From positions 62,001-126,000 of the forward strand of contig NZ_JAHYCB010000007.1 in NCBI RefSeq assembly GCF_019430945.1: a stretch of DNA of 64,000 bases, in the 5' to 3' direction. Below the pieces are notes generated by a model. The model was not told where the DNA came from and ran no database searches. It was given only the letters and a program-made list of their open reading frames with translations. Positions 33,302-41,986 of the stretch are shown here, one piece after another. Origin of the DNA: Neorhizobium populisoli (GTDB taxonomy: Bacteria; Pseudomonadota; Alphaproteobacteria; Rhizobiales; Rhizobiaceae). The translations under genes were made by a program, and so were the position numbers. Position 1 is the stretch's first letter, and the number at the start of each line of letters is the position of its first letter.

Positions 33302-34666
33302 TCAGGCGTGGGCCAGTTCTCGCTGGTCCAGGGTCTCGATATTCTTGGCATTGTCATAGACGGATTGATCCAGAATACCTTCGCGCTTGGCGACGATGGT
33401 GGGGATCAAGGCCTGACCCGCAACGTTTACGGCCGTTCTGCCCATATCCAGGATCGGATCGATGGCCAGCAGCAGGCCAACGCCTTCAAGGGGCAGGCCG
33501 AGCGTCGAGAGCGTCAGCGTCAGCATGACGGTGGCACCGGTCAGGCCAGCCGTGGCGGCAGAGCCGAGCACCGAAACGAAGACGATCAGCAGATATTCCT
33601 GGATGCCGAGCGGCACCTGGAAAAACTGCGCGATGAATATGGCCGAAATGGCCGGATAGATCGCGGCGCAACCGTCCATTTTCGTCGTCGCACCCAAAGG
33701 CACTGCAAAAGCTGCATATTCGCGCGGCACGCCGAGGCTCTTCTCGGTGACGGTTTCCGTGACGGGCAGGGTTCCGATCGAGGAGCGCGACACGAAGGCA
33801 AGCTGGATTGCCGGCCAGGCACCCTCGAAGAAGCGGGCAGGCTTCAGGCCATGTGCGATGAGCATCGCCGGGTAGACAACGAAGAGCACCAGCGCCAGGC
33901 CGATATAGACCGCAGCGGCATACCAGCCGAGCTGCGCAAGCGTCGTCCAGCCATATTGGTCGACGGCACGACCGAGCAGGCCGATCGTACCGATCGGGGT
34001 AAGGCGGATAACCCACCAGAGGATCTTGCGGACGATCGCAAGCAGCGACTGGTTGAACGCCAGAAACGGCTCGGCAGCCTTGCCGGCCTTGAGCGCCGCA
34101 ACGCCAAAGGCGATCGACACGACGAGAAGCTGCAAGACGTTGAAATTCAACGAGGTCGTCGCCGAACCATTGCTGACACGTGTCGAGGCTTCAAGGCCCA
34201 GCACGTTGACCGGCACGAGGCCTTTCAGGAAGTCGAGCCAGGAACCGGTGGAAGACGGTGCATGGGCCGCTGCCTGGCTGACGGTCGTGTTCAGACCCGG
34301 CTGGATGATGAGACCAAGAGCGATACCGATGACTACCGCGATCAGGGCGGTGATGGCGAACCAAAGCAGCGTCTGCCAGACCAGCTTGGCGGCATTGCTC
34401 AGGTTCTGCAGATTGGCGATCGAGGCGACGATGGCGGTGAAGATCAGTGGCGGAACAAGCGCCCGCAGAAGCTGGACGAAGATGGTGCCGAGCGTCTGGA
34501 GCGTGACGGAAAGCCAGTTCGCATTGCCAGCTGCATCGGGGCCGATATTGCGAGCGATGAGGCCGAGAGCCAGGCCGATGACCATGGCCGCCAGAACCTG
34601 GAAACCGAAATTGCGATAGAATGGCTTGGGAGCGGAAGAAGCTGGGGGAGTGATTGCCTGCGGCAT
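33302..34666 (-). CDS. Dicarboxylate/amino acid:cation symporter (DAACS family)
   Basis: The 454-residue transporter starts near MPQAITPPASSAPKPFYRNF and has eight main membrane helices plus two hairpins. Diagnostic motifs are the Ser-rich SRSSIGTLPVTETV, GATTKMDGCAAIYPAI and DMGRTAVNVAGQALIP near the C-terminus. It would take up glutamate, aspartate or C4-dicarboxylates with H+ or Na+. It is not next to dctBD, so the DctA name is not given. A weak AAAGACG precedes the ATG. Confidence 0.92.
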   Translation of the reverse strand: MPQAITPPASSAPKPFYRNFGFQVLAAMVIGLALGLIARNIGPDAAGNANWLSVTLQTLGTIFVQLLRALVPPLIFTAIVASIANLQNLSNAAKLVWQTLLWFAITALIAVVIGIALGLIIQPGLNTTVSQAAAHAPSSTGSWLDFLKGLVPVNVLGLEASTRVSNGSATTSLNFNVLQLLVVSIAFGVAALKAGKAAEPFLAFNQSLLAIVRKILWWVIRLTPIGTIGLLGRAVDQYGWTTLAQLGWYAAAVYIGLALVLFVVYPAMLIAHGLKPARFFEGAWPAIQLAFVSRSSIGTLPVTETVTEKSLGVPREYAAFAVPLGATTKMDGCAAIYPAISAIFIAQFFQVPLGIQEYLLIVFVSVLGSAATAGLTGATVMLTLTLSTLGLPLEGVGLLLAIDPILDMGRTAVNVAGQALIPTIVAKREGILDQSVYDNAKNIETLDQRELAHA

Positions 34667-34860
34667 GGCTTTGCGTCTTTCAAATGCAGGAAAGCGAGGT
34701 CGAGCGCTTGATGCCCAAATCCTCGCCTGATGCATATAAAATAGGCAAAACCATACCGGGATTTAAGGTATGCATTTTCAAGCTTGGCAGCTTTGGGATG
34801 ATTTTATTCTTTTATCGCAGCTTCTTCGCAGGATAGTTTACATCTGGCGCGCGCCGCCAC

Positions 34861-35748
34861 TTATTCCCCCGGCAAAACCGCCTCTTCCGCCGGCCTGATC
34901 CTCAGCCGGGTAATCCGGTTCTTTTCCCGCTTCATCACGATGAAGCGCTTGCCGTAGAACGTGAACGCCTGCCGCTCTTCCGGAATGAGCTTCGACTCGT
35001 TGATCACGAGCCCGGCAATCGTCGTCGCCTCGCTGTCCGGCAGGCTCCAGTCGAGCGCGCGGTTCAGGTCGCGGATCGGTACGGAGCCATCGACGACGAT
35101 CGAACCATCCGCCTCCTGGCGAACGCCCTGGATCTCGATATCGTGCTCGTCGGAAATGTCGCCGACGATCTCCTCGAGAATATCCTCCAGCGTCACGATG
35201 CCCTGCACCTCGCCATATTCGTCGACGACGACGGCGAAATGCTGCTTGCGGCGCAGGAAGGCGTTGAGCTGGTCCTTTAGGGTGGTGCTGTCCGGCACGA
35301 ACCACGGCTTTTGCGAAAGCTTGACGATATCGAGGTTTTCCGGCTCGACATTCGGCTCGGCCAGCGCCCTCAGAAGATCCTTGGCATGCACGACGCCGAT
35401 GATGTTTTCCGTCGAGTTGCGCCACAGCGGCATGCGCGTAAACGGGCTTTCCAGCACGGCGCGCACCGCCACTTCCGGCGGATCGTCGGCGTTGACCGCC
35501 CGCATCACGGTGCGGTGCTTCATGACATCGGAGACTTCCAGTTCTTCCAGCTCGAAAAGGCCACTCAGACGGTCGCGGTCTTCCTTGTCGAAATTGCCCT
35601 CGCGATGTGCGGCATCGAGCGCCTCATGCAGATCGTCATGGTTGGAAAGCACAAGCGTCTCGTGAGACAGGGATGTGCCGGAGACGCGAAGAAGCCCGCG
35701 GACGACCGCGTTGACGGTGCGAGACAGCAGGCTTCCGTTCGAGGTCAT
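34861..35748 (-). CDS. CorC/HlyC-type CBS protein lacking the CNNM membrane domain
   Basis: The 295-residue protein has a CBS pair (about residues 75-195: VMKHRTVMRAVNADDPPEVA, FTRMPLWRNSTENIIGVVHA, FAVVVDEYGEVQGIVTLEDI) and a C-terminal CorC_HlyC domain (GSVPIRDLNRALDWSLPDSE, TIAGLVINESKLIPEERQAF). The N-terminus, LLSRTVNAVVRGLLRVSG, looks like the tail of a CNNM (DUF21) transmembrane domain, yet the gene starts at an ATGA overlap with the aroB stop, leaving no room for that domain. It could be a soluble E. coli CorC-like protein or a truncated CNNM transporter. Confidence 0.8.
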   Translation of the reverse strand: MTSNGSLLSRTVNAVVRGLLRVSGTSLSHETLVLSNHDDLHEALDAAHREGNFDKEDRDRLSGLFELEELEVSDVMKHRTVMRAVNADDPPEVAVRAVLESPFTRMPLWRNSTENIIGVVHAKDLLRALAEPNVEPENLDIVKLSQKPWFVPDSTTLKDQLNAFLRRKQHFAVVVDEYGEVQGIVTLEDILEEIVGDISDEHDIEIQGVRQEADGSIVVDGSVPIRDLNRALDWSLPDSEATTIAGLVINESKLIPEERQAFTFYGKRFIVMKREKNRITRLRIRPAEEAVLPGE

Positions 35749-36887
35749 TTCGGGCGCTTTTCCTCCAGGAAGCTCAGGACTTCCGACGACGGTACGTCGT
35801 TGGCGATGAAGGACTGGCCGACACCGTGGGTCAGGATGAAGGTGAGCTTGCCGCTCTGGACCTTCTTGTCTTGGGCGATCGCATCCAGCAGCTTTTCCGT
35901 CGGTGGCAGTTCGCCGGGAATATCGCTCATCTTGGTCGGCAGGCCGACTTCCTTGAGATGCGCCTCGACACGCTGCGCATCGTCCGGACTTGCAAGGTTG
36001 AGGCGGGCGGAGAACTGATGCGCCAGCACCATGCCGATTGCCACACCTTCGCCATGCACCAGCCGCTTGCTGTCATACTCGGTCGCCGCTTCCAGCGCGT
36101 GACCGAATGTATGGCCGAGATTGAGCAGTGCCCGTCGACCTACCTCGCGCTCGTCCTCGACGACCACGTCGGCCTTCGCCTGGCAGCTGACGGCAATCGC
36201 CTCGATCCTCTCCGGACCGCCTTCGAAAACCTTTTTCCAGTTCTTCTCCAGCCAGGCGAAAAAGTCCGGCTGGTCGATCAGGCCGTATTTCGCGACTTCC
36301 GCATAACCGGCCCGGAATTCCCGCTCCGAAAGCGTGTCGAGCGCCGCGCTGTCGGCCAGAACCAGATCCGGCTGATGGAAGACGCCCAGCAGGTTCTTGC
36401 CGTGGCGGGAATTGACGCCGGTCTTGCCGCCGACGGAAGAATCCACCTGCGCCAGAAGCGAGGTCGGGATCTGCACGAAACGCACGCCGCGGCGCACGAT
36501 GCCGGCCGCAAAACCGGCAAGGTCGCCGATCACACCGCCGCCAAGCGCGATCACCGCGTCGTTGCGCTCGATGCGGGCTGCCAGAACCATGTCGCAGACG
36601 GCTGCCAGGTGATCGAGGCTCTTGGTCTTCTCACCGGCCGGCAGCGTCAGCGATACGGCTTCGATACCGTCGGTCTGCAGGCTATCCATCAGCGCTTCGA
36701 GATAAAGCGGCGCCACATGCTCGTCGGTGACGATCGCCGCCTTTCGGCCCTTCAGCCGTGCGGTGATCTCGCCGCCGGCGCGTCCGATCAGGCCGGGACC
36801 GATCAGGATATCGTAGGCGCGCTCGCCAAGCGGAACGTGGACGAGGCGCTCGGAAGAGCGCTCCTGAGCAGCGGATGAAATGTTCAT
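35745..36887 (-). CDS. aroB: 3-dehydroquinate synthase
   Basis: The 380-residue NAD- and metal-dependent enzyme converts DAHP to 3-dehydroquinate, the second step of the shikimate pathway. The NAD-binding region shows IALGGGVIGDLAGFAAGIVR and the ligands are near SLLAQVDSSVGGKTGVNSRH, RALLNLGHTFGHALEAATEY and LVHGEGVAIGMVLA. It overlaps aroK by four bases upstream and the CorC-like gene by four bases downstream, so all three are likely translated in a coupled way. Confidence 0.97.
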   Translation of the reverse strand: MNISSAAQERSSERLVHVPLGERAYDILIGPGLIGRAGGEITARLKGRKAAIVTDEHVAPLYLEALMDSLQTDGIEAVSLTLPAGEKTKSLDHLAAVCDMVLAARIERNDAVIALGGGVIGDLAGFAAGIVRRGVRFVQIPTSLLAQVDSSVGGKTGVNSRHGKNLLGVFHQPDLVLADSAALDTLSEREFRAGYAEVAKYGLIDQPDFFAWLEKNWKKVFEGGPERIEAIAVSCQAKADVVVEDEREVGRRALLNLGHTFGHALEAATEYDSKRLVHGEGVAIGMVLAHQFSARLNLASPDDAQRVEAHLKEVGLPTKMSDIPGELPPTEKLLDAIAQDKKVQSGKLTFILTHGVGQSFIANDVPSSEVLSFLEEKRPK

Positions 36888-37492
36888 TGTAACTCACCTT
36901 CATTCGAAAGAGCCGTCCCGGAAGGCTCGTTCAAGCCTGCAACGATGGAAAGCACCTCATTCACCATCACATCCTTGCGGACGTTACCCGACAATACGGT
37001 CAGGTCGGCCTCGGCATAGATCGGATAACGCTGGACCATCAGATTTTCCAGCGTCTGCTTCGGGTTCTCTGTTTTCAGAAGCGGGCGATTGTCACGCTTG
37101 TTGACCCGGTCCCAGAGAACATCGAGATCGGCCTTCAGCCAGACGGAAACGCTGCTGAGTTTGATCTGCTGGCGGGTATTCTCGTTGATGAAGGCACCGC
37201 CGCCTGTGGAGACCACCCTGGGGCCGCCGCGCAGCAGCCGTTCGATCACCCTGGTCTCGAGCGCCCGGAACTCTGTCTCGCCATAAGTCGAGAACAGTTC
37301 GGGGATCGTCATACGCGAGACTTTTTCGATCTCGGCATCCGTATCGATGAAGGGAATGGACAGACTCTGCGCCACCAGCCGGCCGATCGCCGACTTGCCG
37401 GCCCCCATCAGGCCTACGAAAACCAGATTGCGGCGGCCAAGCGCGGCGCGCGCCTTTTCGTTGATGGTCGGGGCAATGGTGGTATCTGTCAT
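36884..37492 (-). CDS. aroK: Shikimate kinase
   Basis: The 202-residue kinase phosphorylates shikimate using ATP. The P-loop LMGAGKSAIGRLVAQ starts at about residue 29, the shikimate-binding Asp is in FIDTDAEIEKVSRMTI, and STGGGAFINENTRQQI plus the RDNRPLLK lid follow. An N-terminal extension of about 20 residues (TTIAPTINEKARAALGRR) is common in rhizobia. It starts the aroK-aroB operon, divergent from the small membrane protein and xerD. Confidence 0.96.
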   Translation of the reverse strand: MTDTTIAPTINEKARAALGRRNLVFVGLMGAGKSAIGRLVAQSLSIPFIDTDAEIEKVSRMTIPELFSTYGETEFRALETRVIERLLRGGPRVVSTGGGAFINENTRQQIKLSSVSVWLKADLDVLWDRVNKRDNRPLLKTENPKQTLENLMVQRYPIYAEADLTVLSGNVRKDVMVNEVLSIVAGLNEPSGTALSNEGELQ

Positions 37493-37648
37493 AGTCCGGG
37501 TCCGTTTCAGAAAACGGTATCGACAAATGCTGTGGCAGCGTCAAGCCGTCGCAACCCCTAAAGAACCCATACAATTACTTGTTCTTGTCGATCTATAAAC
37601 CTTTACGAATATAGTGGCTCGCAGTCCCGCGCAGGTCCAGGTTCGCTC

Positions 37649-37804
37649 ATGCCCACTCTTTTCCGTTTTCTTTTCGTGCTGGCGGTCATCGGAGGGGTGA
37701 TCTATGGAAGCATGCTGGCGCTGGTGTTTCTGGTCGAGCCCAGCGAACGTGACGTCACGGTGCGCATTCCTTCCGAACGGCTGAACCCGACGCCGACCCA
37801 ATGA
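37649..37804 (+). CDS. Small membrane protein upstream of xerD
   Basis: A 51-residue open frame starts at ATG 37649. It has a hydrophobic helix (FRFLFVLAVIGGVIYGSMLA and on to VFLV) followed by a charged tail EPSERDVTVRIPSERLNPTP. The tail motif is one I recall in the same place in other rhizobial genomes, which supports real coding. Function is unknown. It ends 12 bases before xerD and 157 bases from the divergent aroK start. No strong ribosome site is seen. Confidence 0.75.
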   Translation: MPTLFRFLFVLAVIGGVIYGSMLALVFLVEPSERDVTVRIPSERLNPTPTQ

Positions 37805-37816
37805 TGGCGGAATAAC

Positions 37817-38773
37817 ATGGCCGATCTTTCCCGCGCCCGTATCGAAAGCTTTCTGGAAATGATGAGCGCCGAACGTGGCGCGGCCGGCAATACGCTCGAA
37901 TCCTACCAGCGCGACCTCGAAGACCTGCACTCCTTCCTCACAGCCCAGAAGAAGTCGCCGATGGGCGCAGACAGCGCCGATCTTTCGGCCTATCTCGCCC
38001 ATCTCGGCGCCCAGGGCTTTGCCGCCTCCTCGCAGGCAAGGCGGCTTTCCGCCATGCGGCAGTTCTACAAATTCCTGTATGCGGAAAACCTGCGCGGCGA
38101 CGACCCGACCGCAATTCTCGACGCACCGAAGAAGGGCCGCGCGTTACCGAAGACCATGAGCGAGGACGAGGTCACCCGGCTTTTGGAACTCGCCGCGCAA
38201 GAGGCTGCGCACCCCGGCCCAGAACATCTCCCTCGCCTCAGAATGTTGGCGCTGCTCGAGCTTCTTTATGCCACCGGCATGCGCGTCAGCGAACTCGTCT
38301 CGCTGCCGGTCAAGGTTCTGGATCAGGAAGGCCGCTTCCTGATCATTCGCGGCAAGGGCAACAAGGAACGCCTCGTGCCCCTTTCCCGCTCGGCGATCGC
38401 TGCGATGAAGGTCTATGGCGAAGCGAGGCAGGCTGCACTTGTCGACAAGGACGGCAAGGCGATCGAGAGTGCCTGGCTGTTTCCCTCCGCCGGCAAGGAG
38501 GGTTTTCTGCCGCGCCAGGTCTTCGCCCGCGATCTTAAGGGGCTGGCTGCGCGTGCCGGCCTAAGAGCCGCCGCAATCTCGCCGCATGTGATGCGCCACG
38601 CGTTTGCGAGCCATCTTTTGGCAAACGGCGCAGACCTGCGCGTGGTACAGGAACTGCTTGGACATTCGGACATTTCCACCACGCAGATCTATACCCATGT
38701 ACTGGAAGAACGGCTGCGCGAACTGGTCGAAACGCATCACCCTCTTGCAAAAGAGGCCAAAAACCGGGATTAG
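37817..38773 (+). CDS. xerD: Tyrosine recombinase XerD
   Basis: The 318-residue recombinase has an N-terminal SAM-like domain (FLEMMSAERGAAGNTLESYQ, QARRLSAMRQFYKFLYAEN) and a C-terminal catalytic domain with Arg in LLYATGMRVSELVSL, Lys in RGKGNKERLVPL, HxxR in SPHVMRHAFASHLL, His in LLGHSDISTTQIYTH and the nucleophilic Tyr in QIYTHV. With XerC it resolves chromosome dimers at dif. Its place between aroK and accA is chromosomal, so it is not a mobile-element integrase. Confidence 0.95.
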   Translation: MADLSRARIESFLEMMSAERGAAGNTLESYQRDLEDLHSFLTAQKKSPMGADSADLSAYLAHLGAQGFAASSQARRLSAMRQFYKFLYAENLRGDDPTAILDAPKKGRALPKTMSEDEVTRLLELAAQEAAHPGPEHLPRLRMLALLELLYATGMRVSELVSLPVKVLDQEGRFLIIRGKGNKERLVPLSRSAIAAMKVYGEARQAALVDKDGKAIESAWLFPSAGKEGFLPRQVFARDLKGLAARAGLRAAAISPHVMRHAFASHLLANGADLRVVQELLGHSDISTTQIYTHVLEERLRELVETHHPLAKEAKNRD

Positions 38774-38837
38774 AACCCGCAAGCGGAAAAACGGGAACCT
38801 GACGTCCCCGACATAAAACAACCGGAAACCGGATCTC

Positions 38838-39791
38838 ATGCAAACCTATCTCGATTTCGAAAAGCCCATCTCGGACCTCGAGGGCAAGATCCACGAGCTG
38901 AAGAAGCTCGCGGCCGAAGATGAGAGCATCGACACGTCCGACGAGATCAGCCGTCTGGAAGTGCGCGTCAAGGAAGCCACCAAGGAAATCTACGCCAAGC
39001 TTGGCGCCTGGGAAAAGACGCAGGTCGCGCGCCATCCGCAGCGTCCGCATTTCGTGGATTACGCCGCGCGTCTCTTCACCGAGTTCACGCCGCTGGCCGG
39101 CGATCGCAATTTCGGCGAGGACGCGGCGATCCAGGCTGGCCTTGCCCGCTTCAACGGCATGCCGGTTGCCCTGATCGGCCAGGAAAAAGGCCACGACACC
39201 AAGACCCGCCTGAAGCACAATTTCGGCAGCCCGCGGCCTGAAGGTTATCGCAAGGCGATCCGCGTCATGGAAATGGCCGACCGTTTCCATCTGCCGGTGA
39301 TCGCTCTGATCGATACGGCCGGTGCCTATCCGGGCGTCGGTGCCGAAGAGCGTGGCCAGGCGGAAGCCATCGCCCGTTCGACGGAAATGTGCCTTGGCAT
39401 CAAAGTGCCGATGATCTCGATGGTCATCGGCGAAGGCGGATCGGGCGGCGCGATCGCGATCGCCACCGGCAACCGGGTCTACATGCTCGAACACGCGATC
39501 TATTCAGTCATTTCGCCGGAAGGCGCCGCCTCGATCCTGTGGCGCGATTCCACCCGCGCCCGGGAAGCGGCGACCAACATGAAGATCACCGCGGAAGACC
39601 TCAAGGGCCTTGGCATCATCGACGACATCATCCCGGAACCGCTCGGCGGCGCTCATCGCGAGCCAGAAACCGTCATCGACGCGGCCGGCAAGGTGATCGC
39701 TTCGGCTCTCGCAGAACTCGGCAAGCTTTCGGGCGAAGAAGTCCGCAACGCACGCCGCCAGAAGTTCCTCGATATCGGCCGCAATCTCTGA
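38838..39791 (+). CDS. accA: Acetyl-CoA carboxylase carboxyltransferase subunit alpha
   Basis: The 317-residue subunit, with AccD, transfers CO2 from carboxybiotin to acetyl-CoA to make malonyl-CoA for fatty acid synthesis. The start MQTYLDFEKPISDLEGKIHE, the crotonase-like core GSPRPEGYRKAIRVMEMADR, LIDTAGAYPGVGAEERGQAE and GEGGSGGAIAIATGNRVYML are characteristic. It lies 64 bases after xerD, as in other rhizobia. AccD is not in the window. Confidence 0.97.
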   Translation: MQTYLDFEKPISDLEGKIHELKKLAAEDESIDTSDEISRLEVRVKEATKEIYAKLGAWEKTQVARHPQRPHFVDYAARLFTEFTPLAGDRNFGEDAAIQAGLARFNGMPVALIGQEKGHDTKTRLKHNFGSPRPEGYRKAIRVMEMADRFHLPVIALIDTAGAYPGVGAEERGQAEAIARSTEMCLGIKVPMISMVIGEGGSGGAIAIATGNRVYMLEHAIYSVISPEGAASILWRDSTRAREAATNMKITAEDLKGLGIIDDIIPEPLGGAHREPETVIDAAGKVIASALAELGKLSGEEVRNARRQKFLDIGRNL

Positions 39792-39973
39792 TCGATCAAT
39801 GTTTGGCTGAAACCACAGCCAAATTTGGCCATATTGATATTGTCAGTGAAGCCGGGGCAGTTTTACTGGACAACCGGTTTTCAGCGGTTAAGAAGATGTA
39901 AAGCTTACCGCTTTATTTATCGTTGTGCTGTAGCATACCCGTCTGCCGTCTGAAGTTCATATGGTTCGTATCG

Positions 39974-41266
39974 ATGCGCTTGAAACACATCGCTTTCGCT
40001 CTTCTCGTTGCAACAGCCCTCACGGGCTGCAATGACACGCTGGATACGACCAGCATCGACCTGAAGTCCGTCAAGAACAAGGTGGAGCAGCCGCTTCCCG
40101 CCAAGATCCTGGCCGACATGCAGGCCAAGAACATGCCGCGCCAGTCGCCGATCATGATCCGCATCCTCAAGGAAGAGGGCAAGCTGGAGATCTGGAAGGC
40201 GAGAGCGGATAACCGTTTCGAAGTCATCAAGAGCTATGACATCTGCGCCTGGTCCGGCAAGCTCGGCCCTAAGGTGAAGGAAGGCGACCGCCAGGCGCCG
40301 GAAGGCTTCTACAGCCTGACGCCGGCCCACCTCAACCCCAATTCCAAATATTACCTCGCGATCAATACCGGCTTCCCGAACCGCTACGACGCCGCCAACG
40401 GCCGCAACGGCTCGAACCTGATGATCCACGGCGCCTGCTCGTCGTCTGGCTGCTATTCGATGACCGACGAACAGGTCCTCGAAATCTATGCATTCGCCCG
40501 CGACGCCTTCCGCGGCGGCCAGACTTCCGTGCAGCTGCAGGCCTTCCCGTTCCGCATGGATGCGGAAAACATGGCGCGTCACCGCGACAACCAGAACTTC
40601 GCCTTCTGGAAGATGATCAAGGAAGGCTACGACAATTTCGAGATCACCAAGCGCCCGCCGGAAGTGAATGTCTGCGAGAAGAAATACGTCTTCAACCAGC
40701 AGCTCACCGGCAACGGCACCTTTGCCCCGGCTTCCGCCTGCCCGCCCATGTCGACGGCGCCGGCGCTGGTTTCGGCGCTGAGCTCCTACGAGAAGACCTA
40801 CGACGTCGCCTATACCAAGGCGCTCGACAAATATGACGGCAAGGTCTGGTACGAGCCGACCGAAGCCGAGCGCAAGGCGGTTGTTTCCGAAAAGCGCAAG
40901 GGCCGCGATATCGCTTACGCTCCGACCGGCACGTCGCTCGAAGCCGGAAAGCTGATGAGCGAGTCCGATTTCAAGGACATGATGGAAAAGCGCATGGCTG
41001 CGGCCCAGGCGAAGAACGCCCCGGCCAGCAGCGTCATGCTCGCTTCCGCAGGCCCGAACTCGCGTGCAACCTCTGCCGCCGAACGCATGCGTCAGGACCG
41101 CCTGCCGACCGCGACAACGCCGGCAATCGCGGCGGCTGCACCGACCGTCATGAGCGCCCAGGGCAAGCCGGTCGCCGTTCCGGTCCCGGCCCAGAACCCG
41201 CTTGCCTATGCCGCCGTGCCGCAGCAGACGGAAGAAGCCAAGAAGCCGTTCTGGAAATTCTGGTAA
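39974..41266 (+). CDS. L,D-transpeptidase (YkuD domain) lipoprotein
   Basis: The 430-residue product has a lipobox (ALTGC, Cys19) and then a YafK/YkuD-type catalytic domain. The active-site motif is HGACSSSGCYSM with H152 and C160, preceded by APEGFYSLTPAHLNPNS. The C-terminal third is long, polar and low in complexity (Ala, Pro, Gln). It probably acts in the periplasm on peptidoglycan, forming or removing L,D cross-links or protein links. ATG 39974 is chosen because it opens the lipoprotein signal. It overlaps tusA by one base. Confidence 0.88.
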   Translation: MRLKHIAFALLVATALTGCNDTLDTTSIDLKSVKNKVEQPLPAKILADMQAKNMPRQSPIMIRILKEEGKLEIWKARADNRFEVIKSYDICAWSGKLGPKVKEGDRQAPEGFYSLTPAHLNPNSKYYLAINTGFPNRYDAANGRNGSNLMIHGACSSSGCYSMTDEQVLEIYAFARDAFRGGQTSVQLQAFPFRMDAENMARHRDNQNFAFWKMIKEGYDNFEITKRPPEVNVCEKKYVFNQQLTGNGTFAPASACPPMSTAPALVSALSSYEKTYDVAYTKALDKYDGKVWYEPTEAERKAVVSEKRKGRDIAYAPTGTSLEAGKLMSESDFKDMMEKRMAAAQAKNAPASSVMLASAGPNSRATSAAERMRQDRLPTATTPAIAAAAPTVMSAQGKPVAVPVPAQNPLAYAAVPQQTEEAKKPFWKFW

Positions 41267-41499
41267 TGACCTCGGCGACAGCCGAGGTCTACGACCTTCG
41301 CGGCCTGAAATGCCCCCTTCCCGTGCTCAAGACGCGCCGCAAGCTGAAAGCCATGTCGAGCGGCGCGGAACTGACGGTCGAAACCACCGACCCCCTCGCC
41401 GGCATCGACATCCCGCATTTCTGCAATCAGGACGGCCATGAGCTAATGTCTTCGGAAAAGACCGGGACGGGCCATCGGTTTGTAATCCGCAAGGGGTGA
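41266..41499 (+). CDS. tusA: TusA-family sulfurtransferase
   Basis: The 77-residue protein has the TusA/SirA fold with the active Cys in DLRGLKCPLPVLKTRRKL, then TTDPLAGIDIPHFCNQDGHE. TusA-like proteins carry persulfide sulfur for tRNA thiolation, molybdenum cofactor or other uses; the exact partner is unknown here. Its ATG shares a base with the TAA of the L,D-transpeptidase gene, an odd but clear coupling. Confidence 0.93.
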   Translation: MTSATAEVYDLRGLKCPLPVLKTRRKLKAMSSGAELTVETTDPLAGIDIPHFCNQDGHELMSSEKTGTGHRFVIRKG

Positions 41500-41519
41500 G
41501 ACGCGGTCGGCGCAGCCGA

Positions 41520-41544
41520 CGAAACGATCCGGTGGATCGTTTCG
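41520..41544. repeat. 11-base inverted repeat of a rhizobial small repeat
   Basis: CGAAACGATCC (41520-41530) and GGATCGTTTCG (41534-41544) form a perfect stem around GGT. The stem resembles a small dispersed repeat of rhizobial genomes, and it may end tusA transcription, though no T run follows. Confidence 0.6.
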
Positions 41545-41637
41545 AGCGTCGAACGCCCTGAGCTCTAGCGAAGGGCCGGAAGCCACCTATTCAAGCCGGC
41601 TCCTGGCCGACCTTCCCTCCCGCCGAGAGACGACTAT

Positions 41638-41657
41638 CTATCCTCCTAGGAGGATAG
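41638..41657 (+). promoter_or_regulatory. Perfect 20-base palindrome containing the ribosome site
   Basis: CTATCCTCCTAGGAGGATAG is a perfect palindrome. Its right half contains AGGAGG, which ends 9 bases before the ATG of the small exported protein. In mRNA the left arm TCCTCC can pair with the ribosome site, so translation may be controlled by folding; as DNA it could also be an operator. Confidence 0.6.
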
Positions 41658-41662
41658 CGATC

Positions 41663-41941
41663 ATGAAACCCATGCTGACCAGCCTGCTCATGCTCTTGAT
41701 ATGCGGCTCCCCGGCCGCAGCGGATATGCTTTCAGCAACCTCATCCGAGCCCCCGCTCACACTTGTTCGCGACCGGCGGGACGAGCGGGGATCGCTGGCC
41801 CAGCGTTATATCTGCGTCGTACCGTCTGACCGTAACGGCGGAGACCGCGGAAAGACTTGCACGGTCTATTTCGGCCCAGCCGGCAGCAGCTGCCGTTGCC
41901 AGAATGCTTCAGGCAACGGACGCGTTCAAAGATCGAATTGA
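41663..41941 (+). CDS. Small exported protein of unknown function
   Basis: A 92-residue product has a clear signal peptide (MLTSLLMLLICGSPAAADML, cleavage near AAA-D). The mature part is short and polar with three or four Cys, including YICVVPSDRNGGDRGKTCTV and SSCRCQN. I recognise no family. An unusually strong AGGAGG lies in a palindrome before the ATG. It is convergent with the CobW gene, 45 bases away. Confidence 0.65.
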   Translation: MKPMLTSLLMLLICGSPAAADMLSATSSEPPLTLVRDRRDERGSLAQRYICVVPSDRNGGDRGKTCTVYFGPAGSSCRCQNASGNGRVQRSN

Positions 41942-41986
41942 CGGCCGACAACGCTGAAAATCCGCGCAGAGCCAAAGAGCGGGGCA

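Noticed and set aside
33308..34711. A 467-residue open frame antisense to the symporter.
   Set aside because: It mirrors the full length of a clear membrane transporter; composition is very charged and repetitive, as expected for antisense of hydrophobic codons.
37817..38773. XerD as the integrase of a mobile element.
   Set aside because: It has all XerD features and lies in a core arrangement with aroK and accA. No att repeats, cargo genes or composition change are visible.
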